Notes under the pieces: model-generated
Databases searched by the model: none
What the model was told of the DNA's origin: nothing
The model's input: only the letters and a program-made list of their open reading frames with translations
Made by a program: the position numbers and the translations under genes
In this document: piece by piece, positions 17,201 through 23,677 of the stretch
Position numbering within the stretch: position 1 is the first letter of the stretch
Layout: each line of letters starts with the position of its first letter
Assembly (NCBI RefSeq): GCF_017744695.1
Contig: NZ_JAGIAS010000003.1
Span: 496,001-560,000, forward strand
DNA length: 64,000 nt
DNA from: Dyadobacter sp.
GTDB taxonomy: Bacteria > Bacteroidota > Bacteroidia > Cytophagales > Spirosomataceae
Direction: 5' to 3'

Positions 17201-19297
17201 ATGAAACTAACGCCCCTCCTCTTGTCGGCCTCATTTGCCGCGCTATGCGGTTTCGTGATCAGCAAGCAATCCACTGACCAGAACTGGCCGGAATATAATG
17301 GCGACGGCGCGCGTAGCCATTATTCCGCCCTGGATCAGATCACGAAGGATAATGTAACGCAACTCAAAGTCGCGTGGACGTACGCTTCCGGCGGTGCGGA
17401 TACTGCACGCAACCGCACGCAGATGCAATGCAATCCCATCGTGATCGACGGCATCCTCTATGGAGTCTCAGCGGGGACGCAGGCGTTTGCATTGAACGCC
17501 TCGACAGGGCAGCCAATCTGGAAAACCGCTATCACAGACAATGGCGGTACCACAAGCCGCGGGGTAACTTATTGGTCGGACGGCAAGGAGAAACGTATTT
17601 TTTTCGGGGCCGGAAAATGGATTTATGCATTGAATGCGGTGGATGGCTCAATAATCAACACTTTTGGAGAAAACGGCCGGGTTAACCTCAAAGCCGGCAT
17701 CGAACGTCCCGGCGCGGACGATTATCTTACCTCCAATACCCCCAATACGATTTACAAAAACCTGCTCATTACCGGAATGCGGGTCAATGAAACTGAAACC
17801 GCATTGCTCGGGGACGTGCGCGCATATGATGCGCGTACGGGCAAGCTGGTTTGGACATTTCGCACCATTCCTGCCAAAGGTGAATTCGGGGCGGAGACCT
17901 GGCCCGCTCATGCGCGGGAAAATTTCGGTGGCGCCAATGCGTGGGCAGGTATGGCTATCGACCGTGGGCGCGGAATTGTTTACATTCCAACAGGTTCCGC
18001 AGCCTACGACTTCTATGGCGGTAACCGGCCTGGTAACAACCTTTTTGCCAACTGCCTCATCGCCCTCGACGCCGCAACGGGCAAGCGCCTGTGGCATTAC
18101 CAGCTCGTACATCACGACATCTGGGATCGCGACCCGCCTTGCCCTCCAAACCTGGTAACCGTCACGCACAAGGGCAAACGCGTAGACGCCGTCGTGCAGG
18201 TTACCAAGCAGGGCTACGTCTTTGTCCTCGACCGTGTTACCGGAAAGCCACTGTTTCCTATTCAGGAAACGGCATTTAACTTCCCGGCTATCGATGGTGA
18301 AAAGATCAGCGCAACCCAGCCCATTCCCACATTACCGGTCCCATTTACGCGCCAGACATTTAATGCCGGTGATTTCAACACATTCGTTGCTGGCCGCGAT
18401 TCGCTCGTGGATTTGCTTTCGAAAGCCAAAACTGGCAGCGCCTACATTCCGATCACTTCCAGCACGACCATCTTCTACCCCGGTACCGACGGTGGTGCAC
18501 AATGGGGCGGCGCAGCAACGGACCCAGGTGGCATCATGTACGTTCCGGCCAAGGAAATACCCGTTTACACCTCACTCATCAAAAAGGAAATCCCGCGGAA
18601 CGCCGCGAGTGTAACGGGCGCACAATTGTACCGACTCAACTGCGCAGCCTGCCATGGAGCCGACAAGATGGGCAACCACGACGGCTCCTACCCGTCGCTC
18701 GCCAACCTCGAAAAACGTCTGAAACCGGCGCAAATCGAGCAAATACTGCAAAACGGCCGCGGTATGATGCCCTCGTTCACGCATATTTCGGACGCAGAGC
18801 GAAAGTTGATCATTGCTTTCCTGACCAATAAGGAAAGTCACGAGAGCATTAAAATCGACTCTAAAACGCAGGTTCCTTACCAGCACACAGGCTATAACCG
18901 TTGGTACGACCGGAATGGCTACCCTGTAAGCCAACCGCCATGGGGCACATTAACGGCGATCGACCTCAACACCGGTCAAAGGAAATGGCAGGTCCCACTC
19001 GGCGAATACAAGGAGTTAACGGCCAAAGGCATCCCGCCGACGGGCACCGACAACTACGGCGGCCCGCTGGTAACTGCCAGCGGATTGATATTCATCGCAG
19101 GAAGCCGCGACGAGCAATTCCGGGCATTTGATAAAGAGACCGGTAAGATATTGTGGCAAGCTGCATTGCCGGCTGCAGGTTACGCCTCAGCCAGCACCTA
19201 TTCAGTGAATGGCCGGCAATATGTCGTCATTGCCTGTGGCGGCGGGAAGTTGAATACCAAGTCGGGGGATAAGTATGTGGCGTTTGCTTTGCCCTGA
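17201..19297 (+). CDS. PQQ-dependent dehydrogenase with C-type cytochrome domain
   Basis: 698 residues with an N-terminal signal or anchor (about 1-20). The fold is an eight-bladed propeller with tryptophan-docking-like repeats (ALNASTGQPIWK, ALDAATGKRLWHYQLVHHD, AIDLNTGQRKWQVPLGEY, AFDKETGKILWQAALP). A cytochrome c insert contains heme-binding CAACH at 481-485, with a later Met (GRGMMPS) as a possible axial ligand. This is the layout of periplasmic quinohaemoproteins that oxidise sugars or alcohols and pass electrons to the respiratory chain. It is third in the operon with the lyase and isomerase. No PQQ synthesis genes are in the window, so the cofactor would come from elsewhere. Confidence 0.92.
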   Translation: MKLTPLLLSASFAALCGFVISKQSTDQNWPEYNGDGARSHYSALDQITKDNVTQLKVAWTYASGGADTARNRTQMQCNPIVIDGILYGVSAGTQAFALNASTGQPIWKTAITDNGGTTSRGVTYWSDGKEKRIFFGAGKWIYALNAVDGSIINTFGENGRVNLKAGIERPGADDYLTSNTPNTIYKNLLITGMRVNETETALLGDVRAYDARTGKLVWTFRTIPAKGEFGAETWPAHARENFGGANAWAGMAIDRGRGIVYIPTGSAAYDFYGGNRPGNNLFANCLIALDAATGKRLWHYQLVHHDIWDRDPPCPPNLVTVTHKGKRVDAVVQVTKQGYVFVLDRVTGKPLFPIQETAFNFPAIDGEKISATQPIPTLPVPFTRQTFNAGDFNTFVAGRDSLVDLLSKAKTGSAYIPITSSTTIFYPGTDGGAQWGGAATDPGGIMYVPAKEIPVYTSLIKKEIPRNAASVTGAQLYRLNCAACHGADKMGNHDGSYPSLANLEKRLKPAQIEQILQNGRGMMPSFTHISDAERKLIIAFLTNKESHESIKIDSKTQVPYQHTGYNRWYDRNGYPVSQPPWGTLTAIDLNTGQRKWQVPLGEYKELTAKGIPPTGTDNYGGPLVTASGLIFIAGSRDEQFRAFDKETGKILWQAALPAAGYASASTYSVNGRQYVVIACGGGKLNTKSGDKYVAFALP

Positions 19298-19359
19298 AAG
19301 TTTGCTTCTGCGGTCTATGCATTCAGAATTTGAACGGGGGAAGTCGTGACGGGAACAAA

Positions 19360-19526
19360 ATGCCGTTAGGCATGCAATATTGGTAGCAAAAGCACGGCCC
19401 CGACGTTCAGAAATGCCCTTGGGCATGCAACTACAATGCATTGCTTGTGCGTGGCTGTTACATCCCTGGCGGGATTGGGCATGATATAAATTTGATATTG
19501 CTAACAATATTACATCGCTACGCGAT
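19360..19526. repeat. Group of four short palindromes spaced about 50 bp
   Basis: Four small perfect hairpins with the outline ATnnC...GnnAT: ATGCCgttaGGCAT (19360-19373), ATGCCcttgGGCAT (19413-19426), ATCCCtggcGGGAT (19462-19475) and ATCGCtacGCGAT (19514-19526). Start-to-start distances are 53, 49 and 52 bp. They lie between the PQQ dehydrogenase stop codon and the end of the antitoxin-like gene. No real gene is seen in 19298-19550. Confidence 0.75.
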
Positions 19527-19550
19527 TTCCAGTAAGAAGGCGGCGGGCGG

Positions 19551-19754
19551 TTATTCATTCAGGAAACCGGGAGATGTAAAGTCATCGAAATCGTCGGAGA
19601 TCGCATTTATCATACCTTTTCCCCAGCCCGGTCTTCTTGCCTTGAGGGTAGCAATCTCTCCTTTCAGCAAATCATCAACCTTGTCGATCAGTTGCTCGTT
19701 TTCCAAGCTGACTATTTTCCTGATAATCTCAATTTTCTTTCCTTTCGTTGTCAT
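19551..19754 (-). CDS. Small antitoxin-like protein, no partner toxin seen
   Basis: 67 residues. It starts at a clear ATG (MTTKGKKIEII). Residues 8-35 form one amphipathic helix (IEIIRKIVSLENEQLIDKVD). A basic turn KARRPGWGKGM follows, then an acidic, aromatic tail ISDDFDDFTSPGFLNE. This layout, a dimerising helix followed by an acidic tail that would wrap a toxin, is shared by many Bacteroidota antitoxins. The expected toxin position downstream (19298-19550) holds only the palindrome group, and the gene upstream is on the other strand, so it appears orphaned. Function is inferred from shape only. Confidence 0.6.
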   Translation of the reverse strand: MTTKGKKIEIIRKIVSLENEQLIDKVDDLLKGEIATLKARRPGWGKGMINAISDDFDDFTSPGFLNE

Positions 19755-19886
19755 GGCAAAACGTATTGATGCTAGTCAAATATAATGTTATCGAGTTAAT
19801 TCCCTTTCAATCCTAAACATCCTGCAATGGTTTCTTGCCCATTTTTCGGGGAAGGTTACCTTTGTGCCAAAGCAAAATCTAAAACT

Positions 19887-20921
19887 ATGCCTTCAAAAAT
19901 TCTCAATGTCGGTTTAATCGGTTTCGGTTTGTCGGGGCGGTATTTTCATTCGCCGTTCCTGAGTACCAATCCCAATTTCAAGATCAAAACGGTGGTCGAA
20001 AGGACCAAAAATGAGGCGCAGGAATTTGACCCTACGATCGGCAATGCGCGGTCGGTGGAAGAGTTGCTCAGCGACGAAGAAATCGACCTGGTTTTCATAT
20101 GCACGCCTAATGACACGCATTACGAGTATGCAATGGATGCGCTCCAGAATGGCAAGCACGTCGTGATCGAAAAGCCGTTTTCAGCTACCGAAGAAGAGGC
20201 CCGCGAGCTCGTGAAAGTGGCCAAAGAAAAAGGCCTGATATTGACCGCCTATCAAAACCGTCGCTGGGATTCCGACTTTCTGACCATACAAAAGCTGCTT
20301 GGTGAAGGGAAGTTGGGCGATATAATCGAATATGAATGCCGTTACGATCGCTACCGCGAGGCTGTGGCCGGTTCCTGGAAAGAACGTGCAGTACCGGTGG
20401 GCGGCAATGTGTACAACCTCGGCCCGCATTTGATCGACCAGGCATTGGTATTGTTCGGTGAACCGCAAACGGTAACCGCCGACATCCGGATCGTTCGCCC
20501 CAACAGCGAGATCGACGATTATTTCGACATCCGCCTGGGCTATGCCGACAAATCGGTGATCGTCAAATCGAGCCTGATGGTGTATGAAAACCATTTGCGG
20601 TATGTCCTGCACGGTACGAAAGGCTCATTTATAAAAGGGGGTCTGGATCCGCAGGAAGAGACGCTGCGCAAAAATGTACTGCCTACCGAAAAGCCATGGG
20701 GCGTGGAGCCCGAAGATCGCTGGGGCAAGCTGTACAGCGCGGCATTTACGGGAATTGTTGAAAGTGAGGCGGGCGACTATATGCCTTTTTACCAGAACGT
20801 TTACGATGCCATCGTTCATGGCGCGGAACTGGCGGTGAAGCCGGAAGAAGTATTGCGCACTTGCCGTGTCATCGATCTGGCGTTCCAAAGCAGCAATGAA
20901 AAGAAGGTAATGGCTTATTAA
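19887..20921 (+). CDS. Gfo/Idh/MocA family oxidoreductase (cytoplasmic)
   Basis: 344 residues from the ATG at 19887 (MPSKILNVGLIGFG). A longer in-frame start at 19827 would add 20 unconserved residues before the Rossmann fold, so I reject it. Motifs: nucleotide-binding VGLIGFGLSGRYFH, then DLVFICTPNDTHYEYAMDAL, EKPFSATEEEARELV with the active-site Lys, and the second-domain segment GGNVYNLGPHLIDQALVLFG, which has the conserved GxxxDxxxH-like pattern with His. There is no export signal, unlike the homologue at 12877. It resembles the YdgJ/YhhX type. Substrate, probably a polyol or sugar, is unknown. It ends at a strong bidirectional terminator and is likely monocistronic. Confidence 0.9.
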   Translation: MPSKILNVGLIGFGLSGRYFHSPFLSTNPNFKIKTVVERTKNEAQEFDPTIGNARSVEELLSDEEIDLVFICTPNDTHYEYAMDALQNGKHVVIEKPFSATEEEARELVKVAKEKGLILTAYQNRRWDSDFLTIQKLLGEGKLGDIIEYECRYDRYREAVAGSWKERAVPVGGNVYNLGPHLIDQALVLFGEPQTVTADIRIVRPNSEIDDYFDIRLGYADKSVIVKSSLMVYENHLRYVLHGTKGSFIKGGLDPQEETLRKNVLPTEKPWGVEPEDRWGKLYSAAFTGIVESEAGDYMPFYQNVYDAIVHGAELAVKPEEVLRTCRVIDLAFQSSNEKKVMAY

Positions 20922-20938
20922 TAGCCCCATACCAAAGC

Positions 20939-20973
20939 AAAAGGCAGTCCGGAATATCCGGACTGCCTTTTTT
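20939..20973. terminator. Bidirectional terminator between convergent genes
   Basis: Perfect arms AAAAGGCAGTCCGGA / TCCGGACTGCCTTTT around a 3-nt loop, with A and T runs on the two sides. It serves the oxidoreductase gene (plus) and the secreted-protein gene (minus). Confidence 0.88.
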
Positions 20974-20993
20974 GCCTATTAGCAGGTCGTTAC

Positions 20994-21359
20994 TTATTTG
21001 ATAACTGCTGTTACCTGACGCTTTGTTTCAGTCGAGATCGCGAATGGCTTTGTAGAGATTTCACTGCCATTGTTGATAATGAAGCTGTAATTTCCGTCTG
21101 CCAGGTTCGACAGGTCGAAGATCTTAGTGTAGTTTTCAGACTTAGGGATCGATGTGCTGTAAACGATTGTTCCTGTGTAGTCTTTGATAACCAGTGAAGA
21201 TCTTTCTTTTACGTTTTCAAGAGACAATTTGAATTTCAATTCTGCACCTGAAACCAGCTCGATAGAAGCGTTGTTTTCTTTTACTTTATCAGCAGCGATT
21301 GAAAAATTTGCAGTTGATACTCCCACCAATACTGCGATTGCCAAGATAGTCTTTTTCAT
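20994..21359 (-). CDS. Small secreted protein of unknown function
   Basis: 121 residues from the ATG at 21359, which begins a clean signal peptide (MKKTILAIAVLVGVSTANFS, cut after AA near 23). The longer frame starting at 21491 would put 44 polar residues before the signal, so it is rejected. The mature part looks like one beta-sandwich: ELKFKLSLENV, SSLVIKDYTGTIVYSTS, YTKIFDLSNLADGNYSF, ISTKPFAIS. It resembles the small T9SS-tail-like or DUF3244-like beta domains common in Bacteroidota, but I cannot name the family. It lies alone between a terminator and a 457-bp intergenic region. Confidence 0.75.
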   Translation of the reverse strand: MKKTILAIAVLVGVSTANFSIAADKVKENNASIELVSGAELKFKLSLENVKERSSLVIKDYTGTIVYSTSIPKSENYTKIFDLSNLADGNYSFIINNGSEISTKPFAISTETKRQVTAVIK

Positions 21360-21622
21360 TTTATTCTTAATGTTTAATGTCTGATTCAATGTTACCAATT
21401 TGTACTTTTCAGGCATTTCCCTGATCAAGTTCTCTGAGCGGCTATCCGTTGTAGGTTTTTGCTCTTTGGACATTACAAAGGTACCCAACATTGTGATTAA
21501 AAGTCAATAAGAGCGATTTAGACGAACCAAAGTTCTTTTTTCAATGATGCATAAATATTGGAATAATACTATGTTTCTAGAAAAAGTACAGCAAGTCGTT
21601 TGAAATTTGCCAGTTTTATTGG

Positions 21623-21652
21623 AATAGTGCAAATGGCACATATTGCACTATT
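21623..21652. promoter_or_regulatory. Perfect 10-bp inverted repeat, operator-like
   Basis: AATAGTGCAA and TTGCACTATT are exact reverse complements separated by 10 bp. The spacing of about two helical turns between arm centres suits a dimeric regulator better than an RNA hairpin. It lies about 165 bp upstream of the sigma gene and about 265 bp upstream of the secreted-protein gene. Confidence 0.5.
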
Positions 21653-21686
21653 TTAATATATTAAACTAGTATACCAAGCTACTAGG

Positions 21687-21746
21687 TTTTGCCACGAAGG
21701 CACGAATTTCCGCGAAGCGTCTGAATTCGTGCTACTCGCGGCAAAA
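21687..21746. repeat. Long imperfect inverted repeat
   Basis: The left arm (21687-21708) begins TTTTGCCACGAAG and ends GCACGAATT. The right arm (21724-21746), read on the other strand, begins TTTTGCCGCGAGTA and ends GCACGAATT. The arms differ at few positions and enclose 15 bp. It looks like a dispersed palindromic element, not part of a gene. Confidence 0.65.
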
Positions 21747-21816
21747 AAACTGACACCAACTTAAAGTATTTCCGAAGCAAGCACGTCTGCCCATCTATAA
21801 TAGCTTAAAAGTCCGT

Positions 21817-22365
21817 TTGTCGCAGAAAAAGCCAAATATCATCCAAACCGTCACATCCTATGGCAAGCAGTTGCTCGGGTTCATCCGGCAACGTGTGAAT
21901 ACCGACGAGGACGCCGAGGATATTTTGCAGGACGTTTGGTACCAGCTAAGCACAGTGCCGGAGATTGAGGCAATCGAGCAGATGAGCAGCTGGCTTTACC
22001 GCGTGGCCCGCAACCGGATCATCGATAAGTACCGCAAACAAAAGCCCGAATCCCTCGAAGATTTCGGCTACGAAGACGAAGATGGCGAGTTCCATTTCAA
22101 GGACATCCTGCTGGCTGACGACAATACACCTGAAACCGCTTATCTGAAAGATCTTTTCTGGGAGCAACTGAACATTGCCCTGGACGAACTTCCGGAAAAC
22201 CAGCGACAGGTATTCATTTGGAATGAGCTGGAAGACCAGACGTTCCAGGAAATCGCCGATCGTACAGGAGAGAATATCAAAACCTTAATTTCCCGTAAGC
22301 GTTATGCGGTCCGTCACCTTCGTGAACGGCTGGAAAGCGTGTACAGGGAGTTTGTAAATTATTAA
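21817..22365 (+). CDS. ECF-type RNA polymerase sigma factor
   Basis: 182 residues. The best start is the TTG at 21817 (MSQKKPN); no ATG lies in frame upstream. Region 2 is clear: RVNTDEDAEDILQDVWYQL (core binding) and SWLYRVARNRIIDKYRK (-10 recognition). Region 4 follows: LDELPENQRQVFIWNELE and FQEIADRTGENIKTLISRKR (helix-turn-helix for -35 recognition). The linker is acidic (DFGYEDEDGEF). It directs transcription of a stress or envelope regulon. The next genes are two small membrane proteins and an Hsp20, none with a zinc-binding anti-sigma motif, so how it is held inactive is open. Confidence 0.92.
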   Translation: MSQKKPNIIQTVTSYGKQLLGFIRQRVNTDEDAEDILQDVWYQLSTVPEIEAIEQMSSWLYRVARNRIIDKYRKQKPESLEDFGYEDEDGEFHFKDILLADDNTPETAYLKDLFWEQLNIALDELPENQRQVFIWNELEDQTFQEIADRTGENIKTLISRKRYAVRHLRERLESVYREFVNY

Positions 22366-22376
22366 ATTTGTTGACC

Positions 22377-22760
22377 ATGATGAACCCGCAAAACAGAGGT
22401 AGGAGATTTCGGCTTGCGCTACCGGTTTTTATCCTGATCGCAGCCCTGGGTCTCGGAGCAGTCGTACAATGGCTTTGGAACGCCATTTTACCCGGCGCTG
22501 CCAATTTTAACACGATCAGTTACTGGCAGGCAGTAGGTTTGTTTGTTTTGTGCAAAATACTCTTCGGCGGCTTTCGTGGCGGACCAGGACACGACCGGCA
22601 TCATCACAAATGGCAGAAATTCAACCGACGCTTCGGCCGCGGCGGTCGGGAGGAAATGCTGGCATGGAAGAATAAATGGATGCAAATGACCGACGAGGAA
22701 CGACGACGCTTCCGTCAGGAAATGCGTAACCGATGGAGGAAACCGCCAGAGAATATGTAA
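22377..22760 (+). CDS. Small His/Arg-rich membrane protein downstream of the sigma factor
   Basis: 127 residues from the ATG at 22377, 11 bp after the sigma stop codon (ATG at 22380 is an equal choice). Two hydrophobic segments (about 14-36 and 49-63) are followed by a cluster rich in Gly, His and Arg (GHDRHHHKWQKFNRRFGRGG). A charged helix KWMQMTDEERRRFRQEMRNRW ends the protein and recalls the repeat helices of Spy/CpxP/ZraP-type periplasmic stress proteins. The position suggests a membrane regulator or sensor for the sigma factor, and the His cluster could bind metal; both are inference. A terminator follows directly. Confidence 0.7.
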   Translation: MMNPQNRGRRFRLALPVFILIAALGLGAVVQWLWNAILPGAANFNTISYWQAVGLFVLCKILFGGFRGGPGHDRHHHKWQKFNRRFGRGGREEMLAWKNKWMQMTDEERRRFRQEMRNRWRKPPENM

Positions 22761-22792
22761 ATAAAACCCGGCCGACAGCCGGGTTTTATTTT
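22760..22792 (+). terminator. Terminator after the sigma/membrane-protein pair
   Basis: Perfect 13-bp arms AATAAAACCCGGC / GCCGGGTTTTATT with a 5-nt loop and a T tail. It separates the sigma pair from the next two genes. Confidence 0.88.
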
Positions 22793-22882
22793 GCCACACT
22801 TTAAAGTAATTTTTCCGGTTACCCGTCTGCATAGATGAAGGCGCAAGTGGCGCACAATTATTCATCGTAAACAGACAAGATC

Positions 22883-23140
22883 ATGTTCATCGTCATTCTA
22901 AAATCAATAGGGGCAGCGGTCCTGGCAGGATTGTTCCTTTTTGCTCTGCCATTCCTGATCTTCAAAGCAATATTCTTCTTCCTGTTCTTCGGATTGATTT
23001 TCAGGTTTATAGCAAGAAGACGTTACCGCAGGTGGCGCCATTATCATTCAGGTTTCTATGGCTACCCCAACGCCGACTTCGGTGGCCCTCAGCGGGAATA
23101 CCTGGCCGATCCCTTCGGCCCGATGCCTCAAAAAGTTTAA
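22883..23140 (+). CDS. Small single-pass membrane protein with Arg/His tail
   Basis: 85 residues. A long Phe/Leu-rich hydrophobic stretch (about 2-43, one or two helices: LFLFALPFLIFKAIFFFLFF) is followed by a strongly basic block RFIARRRYRRWRHYHSGF and a tail with GGPQREYLADPF. The basic block should keep the tail in the cytoplasm. The family is not recognised. The GPQRE motif recurs near the N-terminus of the Hsp20 encoded 33 bp downstream (FGPQREFRV), so the two may have arisen together or bind the same partner. Co-transcription with hsp20 is likely. Confidence 0.65.
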   Translation: MFIVILKSIGAAVLAGLFLFALPFLIFKAIFFFLFFGLIFRFIARRRYRRWRHYHSGFYGYPNADFGGPQREYLADPFGPMPQKV

Positions 23141-23173
23141 AACAATAATTCATCCAACAAACAATCAAATACC

Positions 23174-23578
23174 ATGTGTGATAACAGATTCGGACGTCGT
23201 GGCTTTGGAATGCGCCACGACCATTATGGCAGGCATTTTGGTCCGCAGCGCGAGTTCCGCGTGCCTGTGAACATTGTCAGAAACGAGGGCAGTTATGAAA
23301 TGCTCATCTTCGCACCCGATCGGAACAAGGAGGATTTCAAAATCAACGTGCAGGGGCTGGAACTGACCATTTCCTATGAATTGAAAGACAATCTAAGCGA
23401 AAAGCGTAACTGGATAAGACAGGAGTTTAGCAAAAGCTCGTTCCAGCGGACATTCATGATCGACAGCACCGTCGATACGGAGAACATCAGCGCTCAATAC
23501 AACAATGGTATCCTGCAACTGACACTGCCGATCGTACCAGGCTCAGAGAAGCCTGCCCAGGAAATCAATGTAAGCTAG
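23174..23578 (+). CDS. Small heat shock protein, Hsp20/alpha-crystallin family
   Basis: 134 residues. The N-terminal arm is short and rich in Arg, His and Gly (RFGRRGFGMRHDHYGRHFGPQ). The alpha-crystallin domain (about 30-125) begins VPVNIVRNEGSYEMLIFAPD and includes FKINVQGLELTISYE and SFQRTFMIDSTVD; the typical close NGILQLTLP carries the conserved core motif. Small Hsps hold unfolding proteins without using ATP, as oligomers. The N-terminal arm is unusually basic for the family. It lies downstream of an 85-residue membrane protein and the sigma factor pair and ends at a terminator. Confidence 0.92.
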   Translation: MCDNRFGRRGFGMRHDHYGRHFGPQREFRVPVNIVRNEGSYEMLIFAPDRNKEDFKINVQGLELTISYELKDNLSEKRNWIRQEFSKSSFQRTFMIDSTVDTENISAQYNNGILQLTLPIVPGSEKPAQEINVS

Positions 23579-23603
23579 CGATTTCAAAACCTTCATCAAC
23601 TAA

Positions 23604-23634
23604 GAAAGCCCCTGCATCTTCGCAGGGGCTTTTC
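23604..23634. terminator. Terminator between hsp20 and the convergent SusD gene
   Basis: Perfect arms AAGCCCCTGC / GCAGGGGCTT with a 6-nt loop and TTTTCT after it. The opposite strand has TTTCTTAG, so it may work both ways. Confidence 0.85.
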
Positions 23635-23677
23635 TGATTACAAACGCTTAACAAATACTGGTTTTAACTAACCAAAA

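Larger units (their letters stand above)
21360..21816. other. 457-bp divergent intergenic region with three inverted repeats
   Basis: There is no supported gene here. The stretch is AT-rich and separates the small secreted protein (minus) from the ECF sigma factor (plus). It holds the inverted repeats at 21623-21652, 21666-21685 (CTAGTA / TACTAG, 8-bp spacer) and 21687-21746. No convincing -33/-7 pair was found for the sigma gene; TAGGTTTT at 21683-21690 is the nearest. Confidence 0.6.

Noticed and set aside
19360..19526. CRISPR array
   Set aside because: The regularly spaced units are only 13-14 bp, are not identical, and no cas genes are present.
19202..19558. Minus-strand ORF of 118 codons, considered as a toxin partner of the antitoxin-like gene
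   Set aside because: It runs through the palindrome group and into the PQQ dehydrogenase gene, is rich in Cys/Ser/Arg without pattern, and looks non-coding.
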